Source: Rhodospirillales bacterium (GTDB taxonomy: Bacteria > Pseudomonadota > Alphaproteobacteria > Rhodospirillales > JASLQF01). Taken from it: DNA of 64,000 bases. Within the stretch, counting starts at the first letter, position 1. Every line of letters starts with the position of its first letter. Below the pieces are notes generated by a model. That model worked only from the letters and a program-made list of their open reading frames with translations. It did not search any database and had not been told where the DNA came from. This document shows, piece by piece, positions 16,799 through 26,475 of this stretch. The position numbers and the translations under genes were made by a program. Where the stretch lies: assembly GCA_030744625.1 (NCBI GenBank), contig JASLQF010000027.1, positions 1 to 64,000 on the forward strand. The letters are read 5' to 3'.

Positions 16799-18844
16799 TC
16801 AGCGGGCCGGGCCCGGCGGCGGCCGAAGGCGGAGTTCCGCCTCCACGGCGTGGACGCACGAGCTTTCCCCCATGTCCGTTTTTTCGCCGGGATTGATGAC
16901 GTTCACGTTGGCCAGGGAATCCTCGAATTTTGGCCAACGGCCCTTGTAGACCAGGGCGACGCGTCGCGGCACGTCATTGGACACCCGAACCGTCAGGGAA
17001 AGCCGGCCCACGTCGTTGACGAGTTCCACCTGGGCGCCGTCGGCGAGTTCGAGAGCTTCCGCTTCACCGGGATGAATCAAGACCTCGTGCGCGCCCAGTC
17101 TCGCCCTGATCTTGGCATCGTTGCCGTAACTGCTGTTGAGCTGCCACTCGGACGCCGGCGACAGTACGCGAAACCGGCCCGCCGCCGTGGGCTCGTCGGC
17201 GTGCGGTTGCGGTATTCGCGGATGGCCGTCGGCTTCCGCCTGCCTCGAGGCGATTTCGATCTTTCCGCTGGGCGTCGGGAAATCGAGCCCGGCAAACTGA
17301 ATGGAGGGTTCACGAGACGCCTCGACCGTTCCCTTGCCGGCCAGGCCCGCGAACCCATCCGCGTAACCCGCCTGTTCCAGGAGCCTGGCGATGATGTCCC
17401 GGTCGGACTCGAACAATTCCGGTTCGACGAAGCCCATGGCCCCGGCCAAGCGGCGGAAGATTTCCTGGTTGGGCAGGCCCTCGCCCATTCCATCCATGAC
17501 TTGGACCTGGGCCGAGATGCTGTTGTTGAAATACGGCATCAACAGATCATCGAACTCGAGAAAGCTCGCCGCCGGCAACACATAGTCGGCGAAATCGGCT
17601 GTGTCGGTGGGAAACAACTCGACGACCACATGCAACAGGTCCTCGCGCCGTAACGCCTCGCGCAACCGGGCCTGGTCCGGGTTCGACGCCACGATATTGT
17701 TGTTCCAGCAAAAAAGGGCACGGCTTTTGCGCTCGTCACCCAGCGTTTCCGCCAAATCCATATGACCGATCGAGGCCTTTTCCTCGGGGCCGAGATGCGG
17801 CGCCGGCAAGTAGTCATCATCTATGCCGCGGGTGTTGGCGCCGTTGAGGTACAAGATCCCCGCACCCGGCTTTCCGGTGTTTCCCGTCGCCGCGCACAGC
17901 ATGGCGGCGGCCCGAAAGGCGTTTCCGCCGAGGGGCTGGCGCTGCATGCCCTGGCCCAGCCACATGAGCGACGGCCCCCGGCCATAAATCTCCGCCGCCG
18001 CCTCGATCTTGGCCGCCGGCACGTCGGTTTGTCGTTCACCCCATTGCGGCGTGCATGCCGAAATGAGCGGCTCGACTTCCTCCCATCCGACGACATGGTC
18101 GCGCAGGAATTCCTCGGCCACCAGTCCTTGGCGGCGAATGACGTTGAGCATGGCGAAGGCGAGCGCGGCGTCGCTCCCCGGACGGACTTGCAGGAACAGA
18201 TCGGCCATGCGCGCCGTCGGGTGGGCGATGGGATCGATGACGACGATCTTGCCCGGCGCCTCCGCCAGCCAGTGCTTGTGCACGTGGGGAGCCGAGGCGA
18301 ACGGATTGGCGCCCCACACGAGGATGCAAGACGTATCCTTGGCCGTGCGCGGATCGAAACCGCTGAGAGAGGTTCCGAAAACATACTCCAGCGCTTGGTG
18401 TCCGGCCTTGTTGCAAACCGTGTCCGGATCCACTTCCGTCGCCCCCAGGCGGTGAAAAAAGCGCAGGGGAAATGTGCCCGCGACAAGGGAACACGTGCCC
18501 GTGTAATGGGTGTGGAGGATCGATCTCGAGGGATGCCGGGACAGTATCGCTTTCAGTCTTCCCGCGATGTCGGAAAGAGCGTCCTCCCAGGATACTCTTT
18601 CGAACCGCCCTTCGCCTTTGGGTCCGACCCGACGTTGCGGATGCAGCAGACGCTCGGCCGGGTCGATCCATGCGCCGTTGTACGCAAGAGCGCATTTTGC
18701 GCACAGGCTTCCGCGGCTCACGGGATGCTCGCGATCACCGGAGACCTTGCGAACGGTTCCGTTCTCCTTGATCACCGTCATGCCGCACGAGTCGTAGCAG
18801 TCCCGGGGGCAGGTCGTGCGAACACGCTCTTTTCTCGCCGCCAT
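16799..18844 (-). CDS. Molybdopterin-dependent oxidoreductase (DMSO-reductase superfamily)
   Basis: 681 aa. An N-terminal 4Fe-4S site is formed by C12, C16, C20 and C48 (CPRDCYDSC, then SLC). It is followed by the Mo-bisMGD catalytic domain, with VCNKAG as a possible molybdenum-ligand region and LVWGANPFAS in the cofactor-binding segment. The C-terminal molydopterin-dinucleotide domain contains ALVYKGRWP. There is no Tat signal, so it should be cytoplasmic. No electron-transfer subunit is adjacent. It is 75 bp upstream of the dapA-like gene on the same strand and probably supplies a hydroxylation, reduction or dehydrogenation step for that cluster; the substrate is unknown. Confidence 0.85.
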   Translation of the reverse strand: MAARKERVRTTCPRDCYDSCGMTVIKENGTVRKVSGDREHPVSRGSLCAKCALAYNGAWIDPAERLLHPQRRVGPKGEGRFERVSWEDALSDIAGRLKAILSRHPSRSILHTHYTGTCSLVAGTFPLRFFHRLGATEVDPDTVCNKAGHQALEYVFGTSLSGFDPRTAKDTSCILVWGANPFASAPHVHKHWLAEAPGKIVVIDPIAHPTARMADLFLQVRPGSDAALAFAMLNVIRRQGLVAEEFLRDHVVGWEEVEPLISACTPQWGERQTDVPAAKIEAAAEIYGRGPSLMWLGQGMQRQPLGGNAFRAAAMLCAATGNTGKPGAGILYLNGANTRGIDDDYLPAPHLGPEEKASIGHMDLAETLGDERKSRALFCWNNNIVASNPDQARLREALRREDLLHVVVELFPTDTADFADYVLPAASFLEFDDLLMPYFNNSISAQVQVMDGMGEGLPNQEIFRRLAGAMGFVEPELFESDRDIIARLLEQAGYADGFAGLAGKGTVEASREPSIQFAGLDFPTPSGKIEIASRQAEADGHPRIPQPHADEPTAAGRFRVLSPASEWQLNSSYGNDAKIRARLGAHEVLIHPGEAEALELADGAQVELVNDVGRLSLTVRVSNDVPRRVALVYKGRWPKFEDSLANVNVINPGEKTDMGESSCVHAVEAELRLRPPPGPAR

Positions 18845-18993
18845 AGTGCCGTCTCACGCAAGCTTCGGTTACGGGGATTGAACCAGTACCCGGCACACCG
18901 CGCAAGACAATAGGCCCAATGAGACGATTAATCATCGGTCCATGCGTAGCGGTTCCGTAACCTTGAAACCAGCCGAGGTGGAACAACCCGCCC

Positions 18994-20064
18994 CTACGGC
19001 GCCTTGCCCTCGCGCTCCAGAAGCGCCTTCTTGCGCGCCACGCCCCAGCGGTAGCCGGTGAGCGCGCCGGTGCCGCCCACCGCCCGGTGGCAGGGGATGA
19101 TCAGGGACACCGGGTTGGTGGCGCAGGCCCGTCCCACGGCGCGGGCGGCGCGGGGGCGGCCCAATGCCCCGGCGATCTCGCCGTAGGTGCGGGTCTGGCC
19201 CCGAGGAATAGCGCAAAGCCGCGCCCACACCTGCCACTGGAACGCCGTGGCGCGCACGTCGAGCGGCAAATCCACGTGCGGCGCCGCCCCGTCCAGGTGG
19301 TCGAGGATGGCCGCCACTTCCGAGCCCAGCGCGCCGTCGTCGCGGCGCACCTCGGCGGCCGGGTAATCACCCCGCAGCTCGGCCTCCAGGTGGGCGTCCG
19401 AATCGCCCAGGCTGACGGCGCACACACCGCGCGCCGTGGCCGCCACCAGCAGCCGCCCCAGCGGGCTCGCGGCGACCGTGAAGGCGATGCGCGCCCCCTT
19501 GCCGCCCTTGGCGTAGGAGGCCGGCGTCATGCCCAGGTGCCGGGGCGCCTTCTCGTAGAGCCGGCTGGAAGAGCCGTAACCGGCGCCATAGAGCGCCTGG
19601 GCCACCGGCTCGCCCTGGCGCAATGCCGACTTCAGGCGGCCCAGGCGCAGGGCCTCGCCGTACTGGCGGGGCGACACCCCCATCACCGCCTTGAACTGCC
19701 GCTGCAGGTGATGAGGGCTGGCACCGAGCGCGGCGCCGAGCGCGGCCAGGGTGGGAATGCTCTCGGTGCTGTCCTCGACGGCGCGGCACACGCGGCGCAC
19801 CGTCTCCAGCCTGGGGTCGGCGGCGGCGGCGGCCTTGGGCCGGCACCGCTTGCACGAGCGGTAGCCGGCCTGCTCGGCGGCCTCCGGCACGGCGAAGAAG
19901 AGGGCCTGGGCGCGGCGCGGCCGGCGGCTCGGGCACGACGGCCGGCAGAAGATGCCTGTCGAGCGCACGGCGTAGACGAAGGCGCCGTCCAGGCGCGCGT
20001 CGCGCTCCAGCACGGCCCGCCAGCAGGCGTCCTCGTCGGGAACAATAGGGGTAATGGCGTTCAT
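18994..20064 (-). CDS. ada: Ada bifunctional methyltransferase / transcriptional regulator
   Basis: 356 aa from the ATG; an upstream TTG (20094) would add 10 residues and is less likely. The N-terminal zinc domain has the four cysteines C40, C44, C71 and C74 (GIFCRPSC, SCKRC); methylphosphotriester repair uses the first. An AraC-type helix-turn-helix domain follows (SPHHLQRQFKAVMGVSPRQY). The C-terminal O6-methylguanine methyltransferase domain has the active site IIPCHRAVGG, with C325. It repairs alkylated DNA and, once methylated, activates its own regulon. It ends a same-strand series beginning at the Sco1-like gene, after a 63-bp gap. Confidence 0.92.
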   Translation of the reverse strand: MNAITPIVPDEDACWRAVLERDARLDGAFVYAVRSTGIFCRPSCPSRRPRRAQALFFAVPEAAEQAGYRSCKRCRPKAAAAADPRLETVRRVCRAVEDSTESIPTLAALGAALGASPHHLQRQFKAVMGVSPRQYGEALRLGRLKSALRQGEPVAQALYGAGYGSSSRLYEKAPRHLGMTPASYAKGGKGARIAFTVAASPLGRLLVAATARGVCAVSLGDSDAHLEAELRGDYPAAEVRRDDGALGSEVAAILDHLDGAAPHVDLPLDVRATAFQWQVWARLCAIPRGQTRTYGEIAGALGRPRAARAVGRACATNPVSLIIPCHRAVGGTGALTGYRWGVARKKALLEREGKAP

Positions 20065-20127
20065 GACCACGGATGGTACCAGGACCGAAAACAAAATCTA
20101 TCCGAAGCTTGCGGTGGAACTAAGAGC

Positions 20128-20862
20128 CTATCCGTAGCGGTGCAGCCCATCCCCGTTGTCGCGCAGCCAGGCGCGGGCGCCCTCGGCGTCATTGGTGAGC
20201 CCGGCCACGGCGCGCCAGAAGCGGGGGCTGTGGCCGCGTTCCGCCAGGTGGGCGACCTCGTGGGCGACCACGTAGTCAAGCACCGTCTCGGGCGCCATCA
20301 CCAGACGCCAGCAAAAGGACAGGTTGCCGTTGGCCGAGCACGAGCCCCAGCGGCTGCGCGTATCGCGCAGGGCAATCCGCCCCGCCGTCTGCCCCAGGCG
20401 CGCCGCCTTGTCGGCCACCTTGGGCGCGATGCGCCGGCGCGCCTCGCCCTTGAGCCAGTCGGTGAGCCGCCTCGCGAGATGCTCAGCCCCCCCCGCCACG
20501 TGGATCTCACCGTCCTCGAGCCATGCCGTGCCGCGACAACCGGACCGGTGGCGTACAGGGTGCTCGACGCCGAGGAAGGGCACGCGCGACCCGTCGGCGA
20601 AGGGCCTGCGCGCCGGCAGGGCGGCGAGCCGCCCGGCGATCCAGGCGGCGCGCTGGCGCGCCATGTCCAGGCCGTCCTCCACCGGCACGCCGGGCGGCAG
20701 GGTAACGACGGCGCCGTCCGCCGCCGCGTCGATGCGCAAGACCAGGCGCCGCGCGCGCCCGTTGCGACGCACCCTGAGCGGCACGGCGCGGCCTTCGATG
20801 TCGAGGCTGTAGCAGGCGTCCCCGGCCGGCGGCGCGGCGCGGGGCCTGCCGCCTCCCCTCAT
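20128..20862 (-). CDS. YgjP-like / M48-type zinc metallopeptidase (DUF45)
   Basis: 244 aa from an ATG whose first bases overlap the stop of the upstream lyase gene (ATGA). The zinc motif HEVAHLAERGHSPRFW contains HExxH, plus the additional GHSPRFW histidine typical of the YgjP/SprT-like group. The preceding RDTRSRWGSCSANGNLSFCW is the other family hallmark. The protein is probably a soluble cytoplasmic metallopeptidase; no signal peptide is seen. The biological substrate is unknown for most members. Confidence 0.85.
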   Translation of the reverse strand: MRGGGRPRAAPPAGDACYSLDIEGRAVPLRVRRNGRARRLVLRIDAAADGAVVTLPPGVPVEDGLDMARQRAAWIAGRLAALPARRPFADGSRVPFLGVEHPVRHRSGCRGTAWLEDGEIHVAGGAEHLARRLTDWLKGEARRRIAPKVADKAARLGQTAGRIALRDTRSRWGSCSANGNLSFCWRLVMAPETVLDYVVAHEVAHLAERGHSPRFWRAVAGLTNDAEGARAWLRDNGDGLHRYG

Positions 20863-21806
20863 GAGACCGGCGGCGGGGAGAAGCCGGTGGCGTCGAGCTC
20901 GGCGAACAGTTGGGAGCGTTGGCCGTCGTCGAGCGCCACCAGGGGCGGGCGCATGTTCTCCCATCCACCTTCGCCCGTGTGGCGCGCCATGATGGCCTTG
21001 AGCGCCGCCAGCTGGGATGAGGACGAAATGATCACGCGCACCTGGGTGAGGAGTTCTTGCACGTCATCCACGCCGCCTTCCCGCCAGCCGGCGTAGACCT
21101 TGGCCGACAGGTATGAGGCCACGTTGGCGACCGCCGTGATGCAGCCGGCGCCGCCCTCCTTGAGCAGGGGCAGCATGAGCTGGTCCCAGCCGCTGAACAC
21201 GGAGAATTGGGGAAAGGCGCGGGCCACGCTGGTCATGTTGTCGAGGTCGCCGGAGCTGTCCTTCATGCCGGCGACGACGCCCGGGTAGCGCTTGAGGAGC
21301 CGCTCGATGACGGCGTGGCTGATGGGCACCGCCGACATCTGGGGAAAGTGATAGACGTAGACGCGGAGCGCCGCGTCGCCCACTTCCTCGATGATCCGCG
21401 CGAAGGAGGCGAAGACGCCGTCGTCGCTGACGTTCTTGTAGTAGAAGGGGGGCAGGACAAGCACCCCCGCCGTGCCCATCTCCAGGGCGTGGCGCGTCAA
21501 GCGCACGGTGTCGGGGGCGGCGCAACACCCGGTGCCCGGCAGCAACTTGGCGGCGGGGATGCCGGCCTCGACCAGGGCCTCCAGCATATCGGCGCGCTCG
21601 CCGACCGAAAACGAATTGGCCTCGCCGGTGGTGCCGAGGAAGGCCAGCCCGTCGCAGCCGTTGGCGAGCAGCCAGCGGCTGTGGTCGGCCAGCGCCCCGT
21701 GGTCGGGGGCGAGGTCCGCCGTCTGCGGCGTGAGCACGGCGGAAAACACGCCTTTGAGGGAGGAAGTCTCGTCCATCTCCCGGTCCTTCAGTACGGCTTC
21801 GTTCAT
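20859..21806 (-). CDS. Second dihydrodipicolinate synthase family lyase
   Basis: 315 aa. The barrel motifs are [25 protein letters not shown] and the tyrosine in VYVYHFPQ; the Schiff-base lysine is in [11 protein letters not shown]. The chosen ATG overlaps the ycgN-like stop (ATGA); a GTG three codons upstream is possible. It differs clearly from the lyase at 15809-16723, so it is not a recent duplicate. It is translationally coupled to both neighbours, which do not suggest a pathway. The expected activity is 2-oxo-acid aldol cleavage. Confidence 0.85.
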   Translation of the reverse strand: MNEAVLKDREMDETSSLKGVFSAVLTPQTADLAPDHGALADHSRWLLANGCDGLAFLGTTGEANSFSVGERADMLEALVEAGIPAAKLLPGTGCCAAPDTVRLTRHALEMGTAGVLVLPPFYYKNVSDDGVFASFARIIEEVGDAALRVYVYHFPQMSAVPISHAVIERLLKRYPGVVAGMKDSSGDLDNMTSVARAFPQFSVFSGWDQLMLPLLKEGGAGCITAVANVASYLSAKVYAGWREGGVDDVQELLTQVRVIISSSSQLAALKAIMARHTGEGGWENMRPPLVALDDGQRSQLFAELDATGFSPPPVS

Positions 21807-22267
21807 TCCGGCCACTCCACGATATGTTTTTCCAGGTCGCCGGCCAGGGCCTCGGGAACGGCGCGCCCACGCACCGAGGCGCCAGCCTCGTGCACCGATC
21901 GAAGGTCACCCGACACCAGCGGGTGCCAGGCCGGCAGGTCCCGGCCTTCGTCGATGAGCCGGTAGGCGCAGGTGGTGGGCAGCCATTTCAGGGTCCCCAC
22001 CTTCCACGGCGTCAGCTTCACGCAGTCGGGCACGAAGCGGTGGCGGTTCCCGTAATCGGTGCACCGGCAGCTGTCGGCGTCGAGCAGCCGGCAGGCGACG
22101 TCGGTATAGCTGACCTCGCCGGTCTCGGCGTCTTCCAGCTTCTCCAGGCAGCACTTGGCGCAGCCGTCGCACAGCGACTCCCATTCCGCCCGCGTCATTT
22201 CCGACAGCGCCTTGCGCCGCCAGAAAGGCTCTTCCACCTTGAGGGCCGTCGACGGTTTGGCGGTCAT
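21803..22267 (-). CDS. YcgN/UPF0260 cysteine-cluster protein
   Basis: 154 aa from the ATG at 22267, with GGAG about 11 bases upstream. The family pattern [12 protein letters not shown] is followed by [19 protein letters not shown] and VPDCVKLT. The clustered cysteines (eight or more) probably bind zinc or an Fe-S cluster. YcgN-like proteins are conserved, small and cytoplasmic, and their function is not established. It is followed by a translationally coupled lyase gene. Confidence 0.88.
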   Translation of the reverse strand: MTAKPSTALKVEEPFWRRKALSEMTRAEWESLCDGCAKCCLEKLEDAETGEVSYTDVACRLLDADSCRCTDYGNRHRFVPDCVKLTPWKVGTLKWLPTTCAYRLIDEGRDLPAWHPLVSGDLRSVHEAGASVRGRAVPEALAGDLEKHIVEWPE

Positions 22268-22364
22268 GGAACGGGGGACTCCGATAAAGGCACCGGCGCG
22301 AAAGGCTTTCGGCGCGCCCGGAGTGTGCGGCAAACGGCGCGGGGTGCCAAGACCTTTCCGGCGC

Positions 22365-23738
22365 TCAACCGCCCTCGCCATCGATCAAGTGGACGAACGA
22401 TCCCATCACCCGCCCGCGCGCCAGCCCGGCCGGGCCGAGATCGCCGCCGCGCGCGTCCGAGCATGTAAACAGCGGCGCCCCCGGCTCTTGCTCGACGACT
22501 TCCGCGTAGTGAAACTCGTGGCCGCGAAATGCCGCCCCCGCCGCGCCCAGCGCCCCGTCGGCGGCCAGCACCGCGCGCCGGTAGCCCAGGTGGAGCCTGG
22601 GCTCGGCGAAGGACGTGACGAGCGGCAACAGCCCGGCCATGGCGTGGCGCGCCCCGTCGCCGTCGATCAGGCCGTCGCCCAGCACCATGTAGCCGCCGCA
22701 TTCCCCGAACACCAGGGCGCCACGCCCGGCGGCGGCGGTGACGCCGTCCAGGAAGCGGGCGTTGGCGGCGAGCTTCGCTGCGTGCAGCTCGGGATAGCCT
22801 CCGGGCAGGTAGACGGCGTCGGCGGCGGCGTCCGGCGCTTCGTCGGCGAGGGGCGAGAAGAACGCGATGTCAGCGCCCCGGCGGCGCCAGCCATCGACGA
22901 CCAGCGGGTAGCGGAAGGCGAACGCCGCGTCGCTGGCAACGGCGATGCGCGTGCCCAGCGGCGGCACGGGCACGGCGGCCTCGGCGGTGGAGTCACCGGA
23001 GCCCTCCAAGACGCCGGGCCAGGGACGGGCCAGGGAGAGGAGCATGTCGACGTCGACGTGGTCGGCGATCATGGCCGCCGCGCCGTCCAGGAGGCGCTCG
23101 AGGTCGGCGTGCTCGGTGGCCTGCACCAACCCCAGGTGGCGCTCCGGCAGGGCCAGGTCGGCGTGCCGCGGCAGGCAGCCGAGGACGGCAACCTCGGGCA
23201 CCGCCTCGGCGCACGCCTGGCGGAGAATGGCGGCGTGGGCGGCGCTCCCCACCCGGTTGAAGACGACGCCGGCGACCGTCACTGAGGCGCGGTGGGTGGC
23301 GAACCCGCGCACCACGGCGGCGGCCGACGCCGCCTGGGCGGCGGCGTCGACGACCAGGATGACGGGCCAGCCGCTGACCTCGGCGAGGTGCGCCGTCGAG
23401 CCCTCGCCGGTGACGGCGCCGTCGAACAAGCCCATGACTCCCTCGCAGACGATGCGCTGGGCGCCCTCGGCGAGGTGGGCGCGCGCCATGTCCACGGTTT
23501 CCGGGCGCATGGCCCAGAGGTCCAGGTTGATGCACGCACGCCCGGTCGCCGCCGCGTGAAAGGCGGGGTCGATGTAGTCGGGCCCCACCTTGGCCGAAGC
23601 GGTGGCGATGCCGGCGTTGGCGAGATGACGCAGCAGCCCGAGGGTGAAGACCGTTTTCCCCTGGCCCGACGCCGGGGCGCCGACGATCACCCCGCTCGGG
23701 CCATCCGTTTTCACGCGCCCACCCTGGAGGGAACTCAC
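22365..23738 (-). CDS. cobB: Cobyrinate a,c-diamide synthase
   Basis: 457 aa. This enzyme amidates the a and c side chains of (hydrogeno)cobyrinic acid using glutamine and ATP. The N-terminal dethiobiotin-synthetase-like P-loop [10 protein letters not shown] precedes [11 protein letters not shown] and [11 protein letters not shown]. The C-terminal class I amidotransferase domain has the nucleophile in [11 protein letters not shown]. The likely GTG start overlaps the Sco1-like stop by four bases; a second GTG eight codons in (23714), preceded by AGGGTGGG, is an alternative. It is separated from the other cob blocks by cbiD/cobK on the opposite strand. Confidence 0.92.
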   Translation of the reverse strand: MSSLQGGRVKTDGPSGVIVGAPASGQGKTVFTLGLLRHLANAGIATASAKVGPDYIDPAFHAAATGRACINLDLWAMRPETVDMARAHLAEGAQRIVCEGVMGLFDGAVTGEGSTAHLAEVSGWPVILVVDAAAQAASAAAVVRGFATHRASVTVAGVVFNRVGSAAHAAILRQACAEAVPEVAVLGCLPRHADLALPERHLGLVQATEHADLERLLDGAAAMIADHVDVDMLLSLARPWPGVLEGSGDSTAEAAVPVPPLGTRIAVASDAAFAFRYPLVVDGWRRRGADIAFFSPLADEAPDAAADAVYLPGGYPELHAAKLAANARFLDGVTAAAGRGALVFGECGGYMVLGDGLIDGDGARHAMAGLLPLVTSFAEPRLHLGYRRAVLAADGALGAAGAAFRGHEFHYAEVVEQEPGAPLFTCSDARGGDLGPAGLARGRVMGSFVHLIDGEGG

Positions 23739-24343
23739 AGGTGCCCGCGGATGCGCTCGGCCATGGTCTCGGCGTCCGTGCCGTGGCTGAAATGGAGCCG
23801 GAAGGTGCCGTCGCGGTCCATGAGGTAGGTGATCGAGGTGTGGTCCATGAGGTAGTCGTCCGGGTCGGTCCCGTCCTCGCCGGCCTTGGCGTAATAGACC
23901 CGGTAGGCCTTGGCGACCTTGGTTATCTGCTCGGGCGTGCCGGTCAGGCCGACGAGCCGCGGATGGAAGTGCGCCACGTACATGGCGAGCTGTTCCGGCG
24001 TGTCGCGCCCTGGATCGACGGTGATGAAGACCGGGGTTATGTCATCGGCCCTGGCGCCGAGCAGATCGAGGGCGTCGGTTATGGTGGTGAGCGCCGTCGG
24101 ACAGGCGTCCGGGCAGAATGTGTAGCCGAAGAATATGAGCAGCAGGCGGCCCTTGAGGTCGCTGTTGTTGACGGTCTTGCCGGTTTGGTCGACGAGGGTG
24201 AACGGACCGCCGATGGTGGGCAGCATGGACCGCCCATCGGTCCGCTCGCCCCCCCCCAGGTACTGGCGCGCGGCAAGCACGGCAACGACCGCGACCACCG
24301 CCGCCAACACGAGCGCGTTGCGGCGGCTGACCTCAAGCTTCAT
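23735..24343 (-). CDS. Sco1/SenC family copper-binding thioredoxin-fold protein
   Basis: 202 aa. A single N-terminal membrane anchor (residues 10-25) places the thioredoxin-like domain in the periplasm. The Cu ligands of the family are present: C77 and C81 in FCPDACPT, and the distal His168 in DHTSI. These proteins load the CuA centre of cytochrome c oxidase, or act in thiol redox signalling. No oxidase gene is nearby; instead it overlaps cobB by four bases, an unusual partner. The gene is divergent from cbiD. Confidence 0.9.
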   Translation of the reverse strand: MKLEVSRRNALVLAAVVAVVAVLAARQYLGGGERTDGRSMLPTIGGPFTLVDQTGKTVNNSDLKGRLLLIFFGYTFCPDACPTALTTITDALDLLGARADDITPVFITVDPGRDTPEQLAMYVAHFHPRLVGLTGTPEQITKVAKAYRVYYAKAGEDGTDPDDYLMDHTSITYLMDRDGTFRLHFSHGTDAETMAERIRGHL

Positions 24344-24495
24344 GGCATGATCCTCCCCGTCCGGCTATTTTTTTGTTGGGCTTTGGCCGCGCCCGTATGA
24401 TAGGCGCTCCCATAAGTCCTGCAAAGGACCGTTCCGCCGACACCGCCGCCCCGAGAAAGTAGCGCCCGTCCGCCGGCTCGCGATAAACTCGGCAC

Positions 24496-25584
24496 ATGGG
24501 TGCGCGAAAACCGCAAAGACCGTTGCGCAAGGGGTGGACGACGGGGGCCTGCGCCACCGCCGCCGCCGCCGCCGCCTATCGGGCGTTGCTCACCGGGCGT
24601 TTCGAGGCGTCGGTGGCCATCACCCTGCCCAGGGGCGAGAGGCCAACCTTCGAGCTTTGCCGTACCGAGCTCTCGGACGGGCGCGCCACCGCCGGCATCG
24701 TCAAGGACGCCGGCGACGACCCCGACGTCACCCACCAGGCGGAGATCGTGGTCACGGTGGAGGCCGGCGAGGCGGGCAGCGGCGTCGGCTTCCGCGCCGG
24801 CCAGGGCGTCGGCACGGTCACCCTTCCCGGATTGCCCGTGGCGGTCGGCGAGCCGGCCATAAACCCGGCCCCCCGCGCCATGATGGAGGCGGCGGTGGGC
24901 GACGTCGCCGAGGAGCTGGACGCGTCCGGTGACGTGGTCATCACGGTGTCCATTCCCGGTGGCGAGAAACTGGCCGAGAAGACGGCCAACCCACGCCTCG
25001 GCATCGATGGCGGGCTTTCGGTGCTGGGCACCACCGGCGTGGTCATCCCCTATTCGTGCGCGTCGTGGATCCACGGCATCCACAGCGGCATCGACGTGGC
25101 CCGCGCCAGCGGCATCGCGCACATCGCGGCATCCACCGGGCGCACCTCCGAAGAGGCGGTCGCCAAGCACCACCAGCTTCCCGACGCGGCGCTCATCGAC
25201 ATGGGCGACTTCGCCGGCGGCCTTCTCAAGTACCTGCGCCGCCATCCTCTCCCGCGCCTGACCATCGCCGGCGGCTTCGCCAAGATCACCAAGCTGGCCG
25301 GCGGGCACCTCGATCTCCATTCGGACCGCAGCCGGGTCGACTTCCCGGCCCTCGCCGTCATGCTCGGGGAACTGGGAGCGGACGGAAAGGCAACGGAGCG
25401 GGCCGGCGCCGCCAACACCGCGAGCCAGGTGCTGGCCGAGGCCGGCGCCCTCGGTCCGCCGCTCGCCAGCCTGGTCGCCGCCCGTGCCCGCGAGGTGGCG
25501 CTGGCCACGCTCTCCGGCGACACCGAGGTGGAGGTCGTCATCTTCGACCGCGCCGGCACCGTGATCGGCCATGCCGGAAGTTAA
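24496..25584 (+). CDS. cbiD: Cobalt-precorrin-5B (C1)-methyltransferase
   Basis: 362 aa. The start RKGWTTGACATAAAAAAYRA is the conserved CbiD N-terminus; DVTHQAEI, YSCASWIHGI and the GGFAKITKLAGGHLDLHS segment are also typical. CbiD methylates C1 in the early-cobalt (anaerobic) cobalamin pathway and has no counterpart in the classical aerobic route, which uses CobF. It overlaps cobK by 14 bases. No strong Shine-Dalgarno precedes the ATG. Confidence 0.93.
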   Translation: MGARKPQRPLRKGWTTGACATAAAAAAYRALLTGRFEASVAITLPRGERPTFELCRTELSDGRATAGIVKDAGDDPDVTHQAEIVVTVEAGEAGSGVGFRAGQGVGTVTLPGLPVAVGEPAINPAPRAMMEAAVGDVAEELDASGDVVITVSIPGGEKLAEKTANPRLGIDGGLSVLGTTGVVIPYSCASWIHGIHSGIDVARASGIAHIAASTGRTSEEAVAKHHQLPDAALIDMGDFAGGLLKYLRRHPLPRLTIAGGFAKITKLAGGHLDLHSDRSRVDFPALAVMLGELGADGKATERAGAANTASQVLAEAGALGPPLASLVAARAREVALATLSGDTEVEVVIFDRAGTVIGHAGS

Positions 25585-26326
25585 GCGTCTTCTCATCCTC
25601 GGCGGCACGGCGGAGGCGGCCGAGCTGGCGCGCCGCGCCGGAGAGTCCTGGGCCGGCAGGTTGGAGGTCGTCACGTCTTTGGCCGGGCGTCTGGAACCCA
25701 GGCGCGACCTCGCCGGACGGGTGCGGAGGGGCGGCTTCGGCGGCGCCGACGGGCTGGCCCGCTTTCTCGATGACCAATCCATCGACTGGCTGGTCGACGC
25801 CACCCACCCCTTCGCCGAGGCCATCTCGGCCCACGCCCACGCGGCGTGCGGGACAAGCGGCGTCCCCCGGCTGGTCCTGGCCAGGCCGCCCTGGCGGCGG
25901 GCCCCGGAAGACGACTGGCGGGAGGCCGACGACATGGCGGGCGCCGTGCGCATCCTTCCCGGCCTCGGCAAGCGCGCCTTCCTCAGCGTCGGACCGGGAA
26001 GTGCCCGGGCGTTCTCGCAAGTGGAGGGCGTGTGGTTCCTGGTCCGCGTTATCGAGCCGCCGCGCCACCCCCTGCCCCTCGACGAGCACACGGTGATCAC
26101 CGGGCACCCGCCCTTCACGGTCTATGACGAGCGCCTTCTCATCGCCGAACACCGCATCGACGTGCTGGTCACCAAGAACAGCGGTGGAGTGGCCACCGAG
26201 GCCAAGCTCTCCGCCGCCCGCGGGGCCGGCATTCCCGTCGTCATGGTGAAGCGCCCGCCGCCGCCGCCCGGCCATCTGGTGGACAACGTGGAGGCCGCCC
26301 TCGAATGGCTCGAAAGCCGGCTTTAG
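25571..26326 (+). CDS. cobK: Precorrin-6A (cobalt-precorrin-6A) reductase
   Basis: 251 aa. RLLILGGTAEAAELARR is the family's nucleotide-binding start, VDATHPFAEAISAHA the central motif and VLVTKNSGGVATEAKL the C-terminal one. It reduces the corrin macrocycle with NADPH. It is co-transcribed with cbiD (overlap). Its TAG stop codon forms the first three bases of a dispersed repeat (26324-26475). Confidence 0.92.
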   Translation: MPEVKRLLILGGTAEAAELARRAGESWAGRLEVVTSLAGRLEPRRDLAGRVRRGGFGGADGLARFLDDQSIDWLVDATHPFAEAISAHAHAACGTSGVPRLVLARPPWRRAPEDDWREADDMAGAVRILPGLGKRAFLSVGPGSARAFSQVEGVWFLVRVIEPPRHPLPLDEHTVITGHPPFTVYDERLLIAEHRIDVLVTKNSGGVATEAKLSAARGAGIPVVMVKRPPPPPGHLVDNVEAALEWLESRL

Positions 26327-26475
26327 TGCAACCGCCGGTTAGATTTACGCGGCGTAATGCCTATTCGACACGGTCGGGGCCGAGACCCGCCCCAACATTC
26401 AGCAAATAGCGTAGGGGCCGGTCCCGGACCGGCCCGCTAGCGGTGATTACATCTAAACGGATAAGGCGCTAGGCG
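26324..26475. repeat. Dispersed 152-bp element, copy 1
   Basis: It matches 56117-56268 over the full 152 bp, with about 12 differences and no apparent indels. Inside is a GGGCCGGTCC/GGACCGGCCC palindrome. The outer parts are imperfectly inverted, with GGTTAGATTTAC near the left and GATTACATCTAAAC near the right, and the ends read TAGTGC and, inverted, TAGCGC. It fills the gap between convergent cobK and cobM and provides the TAG stop of both genes. It is probably a non-autonomous MITE/REP-like repeat that may also act as a bidirectional terminator. Confidence 0.85.

Noticed and set aside
20065-20094. TTG-initiated longer Ada
   Set aside because: The additional ten residues are not part of the conserved Ada N-terminus. 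The ATG at 20064 gives the usual distance to the zinc-site cysteines.
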